Below, one piece after another: positions 22,948-35,112 of a stretch of 64,000 bases of DNA (position 1 is the stretch's first letter; each line of letters begins with the position of its first letter). The position numbers and the translations under genes were made by a program. The notes beneath the pieces are model-generated. The model was not told the origin of the DNA. It was given only the letters and a program-made list of their open reading frames with translations, and searched no databases. The stretch comes from Echiichthys vipera (lineage: Eukaryota > Chordata > Actinopteri > Perciformes > Trachinidae): NCBI GenBank assembly GCA_963691815.1, contig OY829655.1, positions 7,872,829 through 7,936,828 of the forward strand, given 5' to 3'.

Positions 22948-24018
22948 AAGAGGTTAAAGGCAATTTCATAAGATAAGCCTGTATCTTTTCTCTGCTGTGA
23001 ATTTAGACTAAATGTCTAGCCTAGTGGGCCATGTGAAATAGAAACTGCATTCACTCTCTTTTCTATTACAACCCCAAGTGGCTTGAACGGCTGACAGACA
23101 GCTTGATCCAAATGTTAATTTCCACTCTGTTGATTTGCTACTGTTATCATGCCCTGCACATGTTAGCATTTCATCTTTGCCAGATATCAAAGGGCACCGG
23201 GGATGTCTCACCAGTCTCTTACTCTGTAGGCTAGACTAAAGTTCGGCACTTCTGATGTGTATAGTGGCTTGTTTCGCTACAGATTCACGGCCATAATTCT
23301 AGACACAACCTTAGGAAATTGTTGTTTTTGTGTACTTACGGAAAGAAAAGTCACCCTCTCTGTATTTCACAATATAATCTTCAGGCATTGTTTGGATTTG
23401 TTGTTAAATAAGCATCAAAACTGCTTTCAATAGGACCTTCAAAAAGATTTCCTAATATAAAAAAACAAAACTAGAATCTATACGACTAGTCTAAGTATAA
23501 AATCAGTCAAGTGACCCTTTATGTATTGTGGCTACTTAATTTAAACAAAAAATCTTTAGTCCACTTGAATGTGCTCTCTGTTCAACAAAGGGTTGAAAGC
23601 AAACTGAATGCCCAAACTATATTGTTATCCTAATCTTTATTATTTACAACCATGTCTGTCAAGACTTACATTAAATATGCAGTGAAGACTTAAAGGAATG
23701 TAATGAAAGTTAAAACCTGTGTTTTTTGGTGAAACGTGAAAGATCCACATATATCTTCAACCTGCCCGTTTGCAGTGTCATTAATTCATCGTCTGACCAA
23801 ATGTCTCCCCTTCTGTTTCTGAGTTATGGCATTGTATAATGGACACAAATATTATGATGTCACAGTGAAGTTGACCTTTGACCATGAAGAGATTTTCTCA
23901 AGGCATTCCTGGGATATCTTGTTCACAACAATGGGAAAGAATGAGGCCACAGTGACCTCCAAACTCTAATCAGTTCATCCTTGAGTCCCAGTGGACGTTT
24001 GTGCCCAATTTGCCAAAG

Positions 24019-24141
24019 ATGACACACACACACATACACACACACACACACACAGACACACAAAAACCCACAAACTCACACGCACACACAAACAAACAAA
24101 CAAACCCACAAACACACTCACACATACATACACCCCCACAA

Positions 24142-24188
<47 letters not shown>
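24019..24188. repeat. compound (CA)n/(AAAC)n microsatellite
   Basis: CA repeats interrupted by AAACAAACAAAC and CATACATACACCCC. It creates spurious THTHTH and CVCVCV open frames on the two strands. Confidence 0.95.
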
Positions 24189-24189
<1 letters not shown>

Positions 24190-27100
24190 CTCTAGTGACG
24201 GGTGGCTTCTGGTGCTACCCACCTCAAAACATATCTTCAGTGCATCATTTTGGTGAAATAGCCACCCCTGGATTACGAGGCAGAGTACTGTAGATGTCAG
24301 GGGGTTTGAATCATGGTTTAAACGGTAAAAGACTCCATGGTAAAAGTAGCCTAGTCATTCTTCGTCAGGACTGGTGGGAAGCCAAGTGAAGCTGGCTCCT
24401 TTAATTAATTATCAACAAGATGTTGTCACTGTCATCTCACTGCCAAACTGTGAATGGTTCAGTGGCTCTGTGGGAAAATCATGTGAAATGAAGCCAGCCA
24501 TACTGGTAAGTACAACACAGCCAGTTGTAAATGAAAATGAGCTAACACTGCTGGTGATATTAACTAGCTTAAGTAAACTATGCCCACAACATGCTGTAGC
24601 TAGCCGCATTGTAAAGCTAAGGATAGGCTGACTTTGGTGAGAAAACTCCATGAAACTAAGCAGCAACACCTCCGGTGGGATGATCTTCAGTTCCAATGAT
24701 GAACAAAATGGCATTTTGTCTGTCTGTTGCTACTACAAGTTTTACCTGTGGTTAAAGTGTAATTCCAAATTGTGAGATACCAGAAGATTATCACCCCTAC
24801 TGCGCTATCAGCATGTGTGCCACTGCTCCTGCTTTTAACAGGACATGTGTAGCAGTTTTCATCTGATGTTTTATCTCTCCAGAGAATAATGACTGCTAAC
24901 TTATTGGTTATTGGCTGCCATCTTCCAAGCTTGAAGAATTTGTGTGACTTTCTCAGCACTGTAGGTATCCTTTTCTGATTCCCAACAAATTTGGTAGTCT
25001 GGGATATCAGCGAAAGTGCCAACGATGAAATCACTGGCCTTAGTTTATTATTTGTAAATTTTCATTATCAGCAAAAATTGGCAGGACGTAAAGTGCTCAA
25101 TACCTGTTCCTAATTTCCCATTTTTTTCCAAATGAATTTGGTTATTGCAGAGTGATAGATGTGGTGTCAAAACGAACTACGCACAAATGCATCTGCCAAC
25201 TTTGTGCATATAGAGTTTGGCATAGTGCTTTTTGCACCTCCTGGTGATGATATTTTTTCAAACCAACTAGCAACTTCAGTGAAAACCTAATTTGCTGATT
25301 TGAAAAAACCAAAACAAAAAAAACCCCTGTGTCCTAGTTGCTTAAGCTCTAATGACGACACTGTGTCTGCTTAAAGGTGGCAAACAGCATGATGTGTGTA
25401 CAGTGTGTGCACAGATGCAAACAAGCACATGTGTCAGAAAACCATCTAGATTTTGTCCACCCATGGATGTGCAGGCTTAATGAATGTCTAAAGAGAAGAG
25501 TTGCTCAATTATTAACGTCAGCCTTGTTGAGAGCATTTGTTTGTGGGTTGGCCTTGGATTGTGGAATAAGGAGTCTGGCCTTGTAAGTGTTCATTACTGT
25601 TTACTGAAACGTATTGCTGCTGATGCTCTTATTCAATGTATGTCACAATCTGCTTCTTGCTGATGCCTTTTGTGATGAACCAAACCATTATAACAACGTG
25701 TGCATTTTCTATTTGAACGATTACTACTGTGTTCATGGGAAAAGCCTGACTTAATGTGCACTTTTCAACACTTTGAGATCTGTTTAAGTACAATATATTG
25801 ATCAAAAAACAAGTGGGAATGATATTAGAGGACCATGAGAGCAACAAGAACATGTGTGCCTCTGGTGTCACAGTGTCAGGTATACATCAACATTTTTTTA
25901 AAGCCGGGAGCAACGACATTCGGCATGAATTCTCTGCTGGTTGCCTGGCAACTTTTAAGACAGGGAATTTCCCTGCAACTGGCCATGGCTCTACTACAGT
26001 CATTTATAGGCCTTGGTTTTTGTATAGATAAACAAATACAATATAACGTATAAGTGGGCTTTAGAGGTACAAGTAGGTGAATTTTTGTACCATTGGACAA
26101 AGCCAGACTTGCCTTTTTCCTGTTTCCAGTCCAAGGCCAAAAGGTGAAGCAGAAATTGATAGAGCACTGGCATTTACTGGCAATCTCTCCACATAAGCAA
26201 AATAGCACAAAATCACAGCTATTTCTAGATTGACAATAAATCAATATGATAAAAGCCCAATCAGTTATGGGAAGTAGGTGGTTTTGTCAGCTGATGATTT
26301 TAACATGGCACAACAGAGCATAATCATCACAACAAGGTTCCAGTCTATGTAATTTAGTGTTGCTCTGCTCTCAAGTAAATCCCATTGTGGAGAGTTAGAG
26401 GAAGGAGAGGGTCATATCATGTTTCTTGTTTGGAGAAGCTCACACAAAAAAAAATCACATTACACACAATCAGTTAGGGAAAATGCTTTTGTACCAAGTC
26501 GAACTTCTGAAATGTGAACTTGTTTTTCTACAGATCCAGAAGAATGACATTCTCTCCAGATTACATGTCGATCAGGATCTCCTTGCCTTTTCCACTCAAA
26601 CCCCTCCACTCCACAGCAACAACCGCCACAAATAGAATCTAATTATGTGGGAAACCCTAAACAACGTATCCAAAGAGTTATCCTTCTTTTTCGCATGATA
26701 TCGAATTGAGAATTTGTATTGAATATTGGGAATGGGTGTTGAATACTCTTTTCTAATTATCATGTTGTTTTTTTTCTGTTGACTTGTTCATGTTTATATG
26801 TCAAGTTAAACCTTAACCTTTTTTGTAGGAAATTTCGATCGCAAATCATCTTTAACGAGTACCTGTGGATATCTTGGACTTAACTGTTAAGTGTGAACTT
26901 CAGATTGAGTATTGAATGTCCAAGTTCTTATTCCCATTGCCCAGGATCATGGGGTTTCCAAGGACAACAGGCACTTTAGGGATGCAATTATCCTTTGACG
27001 TACAATGAAGGCACAACAGCAGCAACATAAAGCTCAAACAGTGAAGTCAGACAGGAATAGGAATAAAGACAACCCCACATGACCAAAGTCTCATCATTAT

Positions 27101-28905
27101 GGTACAACGTCTTAACAAAATCAGCTGCATGCATTTTGATACAGTGGATACATTTGTTGGTTATGATCATAAATTATGCATTTTTTCAACACTGTGTAAA
27201 ATGTCAGTCTCTTATCTGTTAATAGCCTTTTGAGTCTGCAAAACATACAAAAGCAACACATGATATGCACCATCAAACACACAAAGATTGTATTGGCTCA
27301 ATAAAGCCCAGTCTTTGTGATCCATATTTTGTTGGATGTTGAAAACTCCCTTTTCGTACTCATTTAAAACACTGCACATTAAAATGCTGCACATGACTGC
27401 ACATATATAGGGAGCGTTACTTCTGTCAGTCACTAATGTACTGTCGCAGAATTCAGCTCACAAAGCATATAAAAAGCATTATTGGTGAATGAAACCCTCC
27501 ATCTTATTATTGCAATTATGATCTTGACTATTTATTTTCCCCCAACTGTAAAACTAGTCAAGACTGTGTTGTTGCTTTTCTATTGTACAAAGTGCTTGAA
27601 TAAAGTGCTGATTATCTCTTACTCATGAAGCATTTGCATAGGAGCTGTTATAAGTGGGAATATTTAAAAATGTGTTTTTGCCTAGCATAGGTTTTGGCAG
27701 AAAGTAACATTCGAAGAGACACACAAAGTATTCCAGCGAGCACTTTGCTTTTCCACCTCCTGTAGTTCGTATCATCAGAGTATGCTGCATTTCTAAATAT
27801 AGCAGAGGACCAATTAAGTGTCGTTTCTTGCCAGGAACATCTTTGAGATGATAACCCCTTTTGTTAAGGTTAAACATCACCTGCTAACTATTGTGTCCTA
27901 TTATCACGTTCCCTCTCCAGCAGAGCACTTTCTTAGTTTTCAAAATGGTCTCTCAGCCATAAACAGCCGAGATGCATTTGGGAAAATGTAGGAAATAAGA
28001 AAGGTTGAATACATCTGCAGATAAATATGCCGAGGAGTCTTTTGTTGCAGCACTTCAGTCTGCAAGCAACCATCCTGCCACATCCATTTGCCCCAAAAGC
28101 GGGCTGTAAACCTGTCATCTCCAATCAGTAGGCCTGGTCAAGATCTCAGCCTAAATTACAATCACAAGCTGACGGCCCCTCGCATTGTTCATCTGCCACC
28201 CGGGATTAGCTTGTAGGGCTAACAGTTTATTGGTGCGTGCCTGCTAATAAGCCATGAAAGCTTACAGTTCCCTCTTTTCTTCAGTCTGTCCAAAAAAATC
28301 CAATGAAAAGACAGTAGTAGTTTTTCTGGGTGTTTTTTTTTAGTAGTTGCTTATGGAGGGCATACATCCATCCAATACTGCAGATAAGGAGACTTAGATA
28401 ACAGTAAACTGCCTTTCCTGTTCCATATAAATGGCAAAGCTTCAGTTTTTCAGTTGCATCATAAACTGAAATCAATGTTCCAGGCAATACAAGACAATCA
28501 TTCATTCTGCAGCACACACCCACACTTGAAAACTCAGCGCACATAACTGCCTTTATCATCCAAGTCATTTAAGCAAGTCCTTAATAGTTTTATGTTAAGG
28601 ATTTCGTGATGGCACCCTTTTGCTTTGTCTCGCTTTTTAATCCACCGAATGATGAATCCATAGTTTTAATGAGACATATTAGAAATTAACACAATAAGAC
28701 ATAACATCTCATCCAATGAGGGCCATCCACTGTAAAAGTACATTTTTTTGTCTGCTCCGATTACCCCCCCCCCCTCCAAGATGTCACATTGCATGTACGT
28801 AGAAATATTTGCCAAGCAGAAGGGCTTTGTTAAGATATTTACTATGAGAATCACAGAAATATTCAATATTTATCTGTGACATCATAATATTCAGAAAGGA
28901 TTTAC
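24189..28905. other. presumed pcbp3 upstream intron, mostly unassigned
   Basis: No exon, RNA gene or complete element can be supported. The 28050-28260 stretch is less AT-rich and looks like possible conserved noncoding DNA. Confidence 0.4.
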
Positions 28906-28941
28906 CTTCACGTAGCTCCAAACAGTTGACCACCACTACCG
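28906..28941 (-). other. possible noncoding 36-nt exon upstream of pcbp3
   Basis: A pyrimidine-rich tract ending TTTTGTTAACAG precedes 36 nt that end in GTGAAG followed by GTAAAT. The strand matches pcbp3 and the site lies upstream of its first coding exon, which needs a 5' UTR exon. There is no coding signal, so this rests only on splice-site shape and could be chance. Confidence 0.2.
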
Positions 28942-30042
28942 CTGTTAACAAAAGGAAATGAAATATTAGGCTTTATCCCCCTATCACTAACACAAGATGA
29001 AATACCACCAAGTCATTGGCCAAGACGTGAAGTCATGTGAGCGCTGCGTCACATCTTGTGACGCCATCTCTGGCGTGTAACCCGAAAATACACCCCCCCA
29101 GTTCTTGGACAAACACTACAGCCTGTCTAACCATTTCATCATGCTTTGACCATCGCACGGGCAACTGTTCTTGGGTGCCCCACATTAGGATGCCCCTTGG
29201 GGGCAAATGAAATGGGTGCTGGGAAATTACACAACTGACGAGTCGTGACATGTCAGCGTGTCGGGTTGCTGCTAAAATCGGGTTCTGTACTGCATGTCGG
29301 GTTTTGTGTATTTTACCCTTAGAGTGTCGTGATGTGATGGGTAGACATTACCAACACCATTTCCCTGCTTTACACATGACAAAACCCAGCATCATAACGC
29401 AGCGCTTTGGTTCACAATGGAGTGGAGTACAGTAACCCACAGACTGAAATATTTGACTGGTAAAACCACTGAAAACAACAGTCATGCTGACTTTTTCTTG
29501 CTACATACAAATGGTGACCATTCAGTTGTGATCCTTATGTCCCTGTGCTGCGACAAGCAAACAGAACAAGTACTAATCAACTATGAAATTGAATGATTCC
29601 ATTTCTGTCCCTGGCATTCTCAAGCATAACTTGTGATTGGCTGTGTGTTACTGTGACATGTGTCTGTCCAGCAAGGTGTCTTATTATTTTTTAAAGTTTT
29701 ACCAAAATCAAATCCATGACCTTAGTTCTGTTAGCTTCTACAGTTTAGGTAGAGGTCAAAGACATCCAAACCTGGCTACATTTGGTTAAATCATTTGTTA
29801 AAGTGAGAGTTTATCAGACGTCTAGATTACATAGAACTGTTGTTCCCACAGCATTCTAATGAGGAGATTCATCTTTGAAATACATTCATTAATAATGATT
29901 CTGTCAGAGCTATTAATAACTATGTTAATTTGTGAAATATCATGTGTAGTGTAGACATCTAATTTAATGTTTCAACCCCATTTTTCCCTTTGATTGATGA
30001 AGTAAGATAATTTAGGTCTCAGATAAGATGTTCAAAGACCTG

Positions 30043-30260
30043 ACTGAACTGTGACATTATTAGTGAAGTCACACAGCCTGCTGTTGTGTGATCTCACTAA
30101 TGATGTTATAGTTAAGATATTATTCTAGGCTCCTCCCCCACACCCCAGCTTCTGTGACTCACCGATGATGTCACAGTTCAGATATGGTAACAAAGCTCCT
30201 CCCCCCACACTGTAGGTTCTTTGACATCACAGATGATGTCATCATTCCCCAAACAAGAGG
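30043..30260 (+). promoter_or_regulatory. three ~66-bp repeat units with GATGATGTCA and CTCCTCCCCC boxes
   Basis: Units start at about 30093, 30158 and 30226. Each has a variant of TCACNGATGATGTCACAGTT; the first two continue to GCTCCTCCCCCCACAC, as in a tandem promoter module. A TATA-like CTTAAATAG follows at about 30262-30270. A 71-codon open frame begins at 30400. The promoter role is inferred from layout only. Confidence 0.35.
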
Positions 30261-31430
30261 GCTTAAATAGAAGTGAAAAACGTCTAAGCAACTGAGCTGT
30301 GTTTATGCGGCTCCCTTAGATGGAATGTTGAGGTAAGCGACTGGAGTCGCCCAACATTCCCAGAGTTGACTCAACTCTTTTGAAGAGTAAACTCTGAGGA
30401 TGTTACCAAGCTCTATCCCCATAGAGCTTGTGTGCAGTATCTGCTTGGTGTGCAGTAACATGCACCGGGAGAGCATTGCTCAACTTGTTTCTTCATTGAA
30501 TCAAGTTGAGGAAACCCCCGCCTCTGAAACTGCATTCCATCTTCGTCACACCACCCACATTTTAAATCTGTTCAAACTAAAAGCAGTAATTGCATTAACA
30601 CAGAATGCTAACTAATCTGACTGTTGTCCCAAATCTTCATGGTTTGGTTTTCCAAATATCCAAAGTGTCAAAAGCCAATATATTTCATCCAAATTAAAAC
30701 TAAGCTGTTTATTCCTTCATTGTTGTGCATGATGAGCTAAGGGTCCTGCTTTGAAAAGTGCAGCCTTTGGAAAAATGTGACAGAGCAGCAGAAACCCCTC
30801 TGGAAACAAGGAAGAGCTCATCTGCATTTAAGACAAATATCTCTGTCAGAAACATATTTTAAACACCTCCATGGGTGCACATGTGTGTCTACACATGAAT
30901 AGAGTGAACAGCATGGATACTGTGTCCAGGCTATCGATAAGTATGTTAATATCTAAAATAAAATCAAAATGGTTCCCTATCATAGAAGTAGTGCACTATA
31001 GTGTGTACGTCATTTTGTAGTGTTTTTTTTTAATCTCTGTGGTTAATTACATTCACTATATAGTCCAATATAAAATACCCACAGAGTACAAGTGATTTGA
31101 GTGTACATATTATGTACATTGTGCTTCTGTGCACCACAATACAATGTGGTCATGCTTTGTTGGACCTTATGTTGGCAATGTTACACAAAGAAGCGGTACG
31201 GTTCCCAGTGTGTCTGTGTTTCACTGTGATTTTTTGCCACAGGTCCATATTATCACGCATGCAGTTGGTGACGCTGAAACTCTGAGCAAAAATACGGTGT
31301 ACTGTGTTATCCGCAAGTTTGTAGCTGCGCTCAACTCATTGCGCAACATGTTTGTGAAGTTTCAGAGCTTTTCGACCACTCAAACTGTCAAGAAAGGATT
31401 GTGAAATGTTTAAGATAAAGAAAATCTCCA

Positions 31431-31504
31431 GTTCCGTGAGACAGTGGTAGAGTGGAGGCAGCGCGTCAGTCTTGTAATTCTGTGTGTGGGTTTCGTCTCC
31501 CATG
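31431..31504 (+). pseudogene. degenerate tRNA-like sequence (possible SINE head)
   Basis: The stretch has an A-box-like TGGTAGAGTGGA at about 31445, GCAGCGCGTCAGTCTTGTAA over an anticodon-arm-like region, and a B-box-like GGGTTTCGTCTCC ending near 31500. Order and spacing fit a tRNA. The anticodon stem pairs poorly and the B box has an extra base, so it is not a working tRNA. Confidence 0.35.
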
Positions 31505-32305
31505 CAATGTGCATTAATTTGTAATTTAGTGAATAACTTGTCACATGGAAACCTTATTATTATATTATATTATATTAGAATTATGGCCGTGTGGCGAATT
31601 ACACCCTATCATTCCCTGAATTATAGGGAAAAAAAGCAGGTTGGATGTTTTTGCATTTTTAAATGATTATCACTCTTTTGAGATTAATGGCGAACAACTG
31701 CCAGTTATTTTTAGACAATATGCAGAATCTTTTCACTGCTATTTTTTTTTTTTTTTGCTAGCACTACTTATTATGTGCAACTTGCCCCTTGCTGTTATTA
31801 TCCTGAACTGATCATAGGAGTTCATTATAATGATCTGATGTTTTTGCTCTTCTCCCAACTGACCGGCAGGAGTTTAATGGTTCATCCAAACACTTGACAA
31901 GTATTTTTTCGAAAGTGTGTGGAGTGTCTTCTCTGATGGTTCTGTGTAACAAACCAGGTTATGTTTACTGTGGAGCACAGTGAAAGTATAGCCTTTATGA
32001 CCTCAGTCTATGCTAGCATTACTTGGTTTTGGTGTCAATGAGAATAAATAATTTTGTCACTTATAGTATGTTGTAAGTGAAAACAGGCATCCCATACTAG
32101 GTTTGAACCAGTATATCACAGTAGCCTACACAACCTCTGTATGTTTCTTGTTCATGTTCCTTTAGTTCTTAATGTAAGTTAGCTGGACCTCACTCCAATG
32201 GCCTCTCGGGTTAAAGCTATTTATCTTTCCATATAGGGTTAATACAGTATCTACCTGAACCTTGACCTTTTCAAAGAGGCTCAAATGGAATGGTCAAGTG
32301 CAGTA

Positions 32306-32307
<2 letters not shown>

Positions 32308-32346
<39 letters not shown>
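32308..32346. repeat. (CA)n microsatellite
   Basis: About 19 CA units. Confidence 0.95.
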
Positions 32347-32349
<3 letters not shown>

Positions 32350-33019
32350 CAACAAATTCCATTATAACAAGGTATTCTTCTGAAAGCCAGTGTGAAGGGT
32401 GAGGTAACGCATAGGGGACTGCAGGGGGGAGGGCCCAAGGCTTAAACAATTCTTCTATTTTCCCTCTCTTGTAATGCATGCAACAAGCAAGAAAAGCGAA
32501 AATGCAAACCTGCATCCAGAAATAAGAAGTATTAAATTCCAAACTGTACCGTTTTTTTTTTTTTTAATCAGATGTAATATGTGTAATAAGTGTCCTTACA
32601 TGGTAGGCAATCAGTCAGGGCTCTTTATAAAATATTTTCAGTGACCATATCTCCTGTGTAGTATGGTTCCACTGTATGTTCTTGATTTCCATTAATGAAA
32701 AGGTTTTGAAGGCTTCGAAAACTGTGCTCTAAGCTAAATCTGACAGCCATGTTAGTGCTCTCAAAGGGTGCACAGTCCCTGTTAATACCTCCTCCAAACA
32801 GGTGCTACAAATGCAGAGGATGTGCACATTGTCACAATACTGTATGTTATAATATGGTCAAAGGTAACTACTTTAGTAACCCTCACACAACCCAGTCACC
32901 AGATGTTGGCATTGTTTCTGCAAAAGGATATGTTGAATCTCAATGTTTCTGTGCTGTGAAACCTGATCTCAATTACTATACATCACATCCCCACACTTTT
33001 TTGATGATCTACTGTCTCA

Positions 33020-33567
33020 GTTTCAAATGTTTTTAAACATGACTGGCCTAGCCATCCACCTTGTTCTCACACTGCTCTGGTTTGATCTTTGTCTATTCTT
33101 CTCCAGTCTCTTCCACAGCTCACTAACTGTAGTGGGTGTCTTACACATTACTTTGTTACCAAGCATTTTCCAGAGATTCTCTATGTGTTTTAGATCTGGA
33201 CTCTGGGCTGGCCATTTCATTGTTTAAATATCCTTAGCTTCATGGAACTGCTTAACCTGCACCTTGCAGGGTGACAGGGAGCATTGTCTTGCATGAAAAT
33301 TGCAGCTGATCGGAGACAATTGCAGTGAAGGTGTTGCATCTTGGTGAAGGAGGTTCACATAAACATTTACATTCACCCTGCCATGTAGCTGTACAAGAGA
33401 CCCAACTCCTGCTGCAGAAAACATCCCCAGAACATGACACTTCCTCCTGCAAATCTAACTGACTTCTTTACACACTTTGGGTTCAGTCTTTCCCCAGTCC
33501 TATGCCCAACAAATTGTTTCCCAACAGACCCAAATAAACTGAACATACTCTCATCACTGAAGTGCAC
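33020..33567 (-). pseudogene. truncated Tc1-like transposase
   Basis: On the minus strand one reads HFSDESMFSLFGSVGKQFVG, then GGSVMFWGCF, QDNAPCHPA and WPAQSPDLKHIENLWK, the order of the DDE catalytic core of a Tc1 transposase (first D in SDES, second in QDN, E in IENLW). Frameshifts and a stop separate the blocks. The N-terminal half is absent: coding ends at the TC microsatellite, and nothing Tc1-like resumes beyond the LINE. Confidence 0.82.
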
Positions 33568-33576
33568 CCTGGACCA

Positions 33577-33687
<111 letters not shown>

Positions 33688-33883
33688 GAGGACGGAGTGC
33701 TGGGAGCGTGGTGAGTGCTGAGAGCGTGGTGCGTGCTGAACTTTTTCAGCGGTGTGAGTGAGTTTTTCTAACTTTATTCCTTCTTTTTGTTTGGTGTGTT
33801 TATGTGTTCACAGTTTGTCTTTAGTTAGAGGTGTTTTTTGTGGTGTTTGGTGGTTTGGTGGTGGTGTATTTTTGTTTGATACA

Positions 33884-35112
33884 ATGCCGGTGGTAGCTAC
33901 GGCTGCCTCAGAGTTTGAACGGCTGACACGTAGTCATGCCGTCAAACTCATCCCGGCTGTGCAATGTTCTGTGGAGGAAGCTGGGCTTGCAGTGGGAGAA
34001 GTGGTGGGATATAGTAGCATTAAGTCTGCCTCCCGCATGAACGGAGCCATTGTTATCTTCCTGGATAGCACCGCTAAGGTTAGCGAAGTGGTGGAGAACG
34101 GTGTAGTGTTACACGACACCTTCACTCCCGTTCTCCCCCTCGTTAGTCCGGCCACGAAGATAACAATCTCCAATGCTCCGCCGTTCATTAAGAATGAAGT
34201 GCTGGCTAAAGAGTTGTCTCGCTATGGCCAGCTCGTCTCCCCGATAAAAATGGTGTCTTTGGGCTGCAAGTCACCGCAGCTGAAGCATGTCGTGTGTCAC
34301 CGGAGACAGGTGTACATGATCCTCAAAGACACGACAAGTGATCTCAACCTGAGCTTTTCTTTTAAAGTGGAGGGTTTTAACTACATGGTCTTCGCTTCGT
34401 CGGAGACCATGAAATGTTTTGGTTGCGGAGCGGAGGGGCATTTAGTCCGCTCTTGCCCGGCTGGAGGGGCGGGGCTGCGGCCGCGGTGGCTACCGGGGAG
34501 CCGGGGGGCGCTCCGCTGCCCGCGGCGGCAGCGGAGGCTGCCCCGACGCCCGCGGAGGCTGCTGAGCCTTCGGGGGTTGAGGTGGACTCCATGAGCGCTG
34601 ATCTTGCTTCAAATGAAAAGTCCGAAAGTGAAAAACAAACAACAAGTGAAGAAAACAAACAAACTGATAGTTGTATTGAAAACAGTGATAATGACACAAC
34701 AGTTATGGAATTTAATGATGAGGAAATGTCTGATGAGGAGATTTTTAAAATCTCACAAAAAAGAAAAAGTCTTGAGTGTGTAGCCTCTGCATCAAAGAAC
34801 AGGAGAGTGGGGAAGGAGGTGAAGGCTGCAGCAGAGGCAGAGAGTGACTTCTGCCTCACTCAGGAGGAGGAGCACACTCACCTGTACACTCCTGACAATA
34901 TAAAAAAGTTTTTAGAGATTACAAAAGGTGCCAGACTTCCTGCAGTGGAGGATCACTTCGATGACCTGAGACTGTTCATTCAGTCAGCTCGGCCTCTCAC
35001 CAGGAAGTCTGGAAAGTCGGAAGAAGTGCTCACAGACAAGGAAATCTATCGTTTAAGAAAATTATTAGTCAGAGTGAAAGCAAAAATCATTGATGATGAA
35101 GATGATTTTTAA
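33884..35112 (+). pseudogene. LINE ORF1, gag-like protein with CCHC, one frameshift
   Basis: ORF1 of the Tx1-clade LINE is an RNA-binding protein expected to coat the element RNA. I chose the start MPVVATAASEFERL at 33884 because the in-frame sequence before it looks like 5' UTR. The first half ends with a zinc knuckle CFGCGAEGHLVRSC (34415-34456, CX2CX4HX4C). The frame then changes within the GC-rich run 34457-34500. The second frame goes through an Ala/Pro-rich and an acidic segment to IYRLRKLLVRVKAKI and stops at 35112. The single frameshift could be a real mutation or an assembly error in the GC-rich tract. Confidence 0.78.

Noticed and set aside
20509..23600. CTCTCTGTTCAACA(T/A)AGGGTTGAAAG seen at 20509 and again at 23574
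   Set aside because: A 26-bp match without extended similarity; probably a repeat fragment, not enough for a feature.
23970..24293. CVCVCV and THTHTH open frames
   Set aside because: Translations of the CA/TG repeat; likewise at 49045-49287, 58168-58584 and 62679-62966.
24754..24790. TTAAAGTGTAATTCC resembling the end of the fold-back elements A/B
   Set aside because: Only one short end was found with no partner arm; too little to call an element.
34377..34859. 160-codon minus-strand frame opposite LINE ORF1
   Set aside because: It mirrors the Ala/Pro-rich, GC-rich part of ORF1 and has no family motif.
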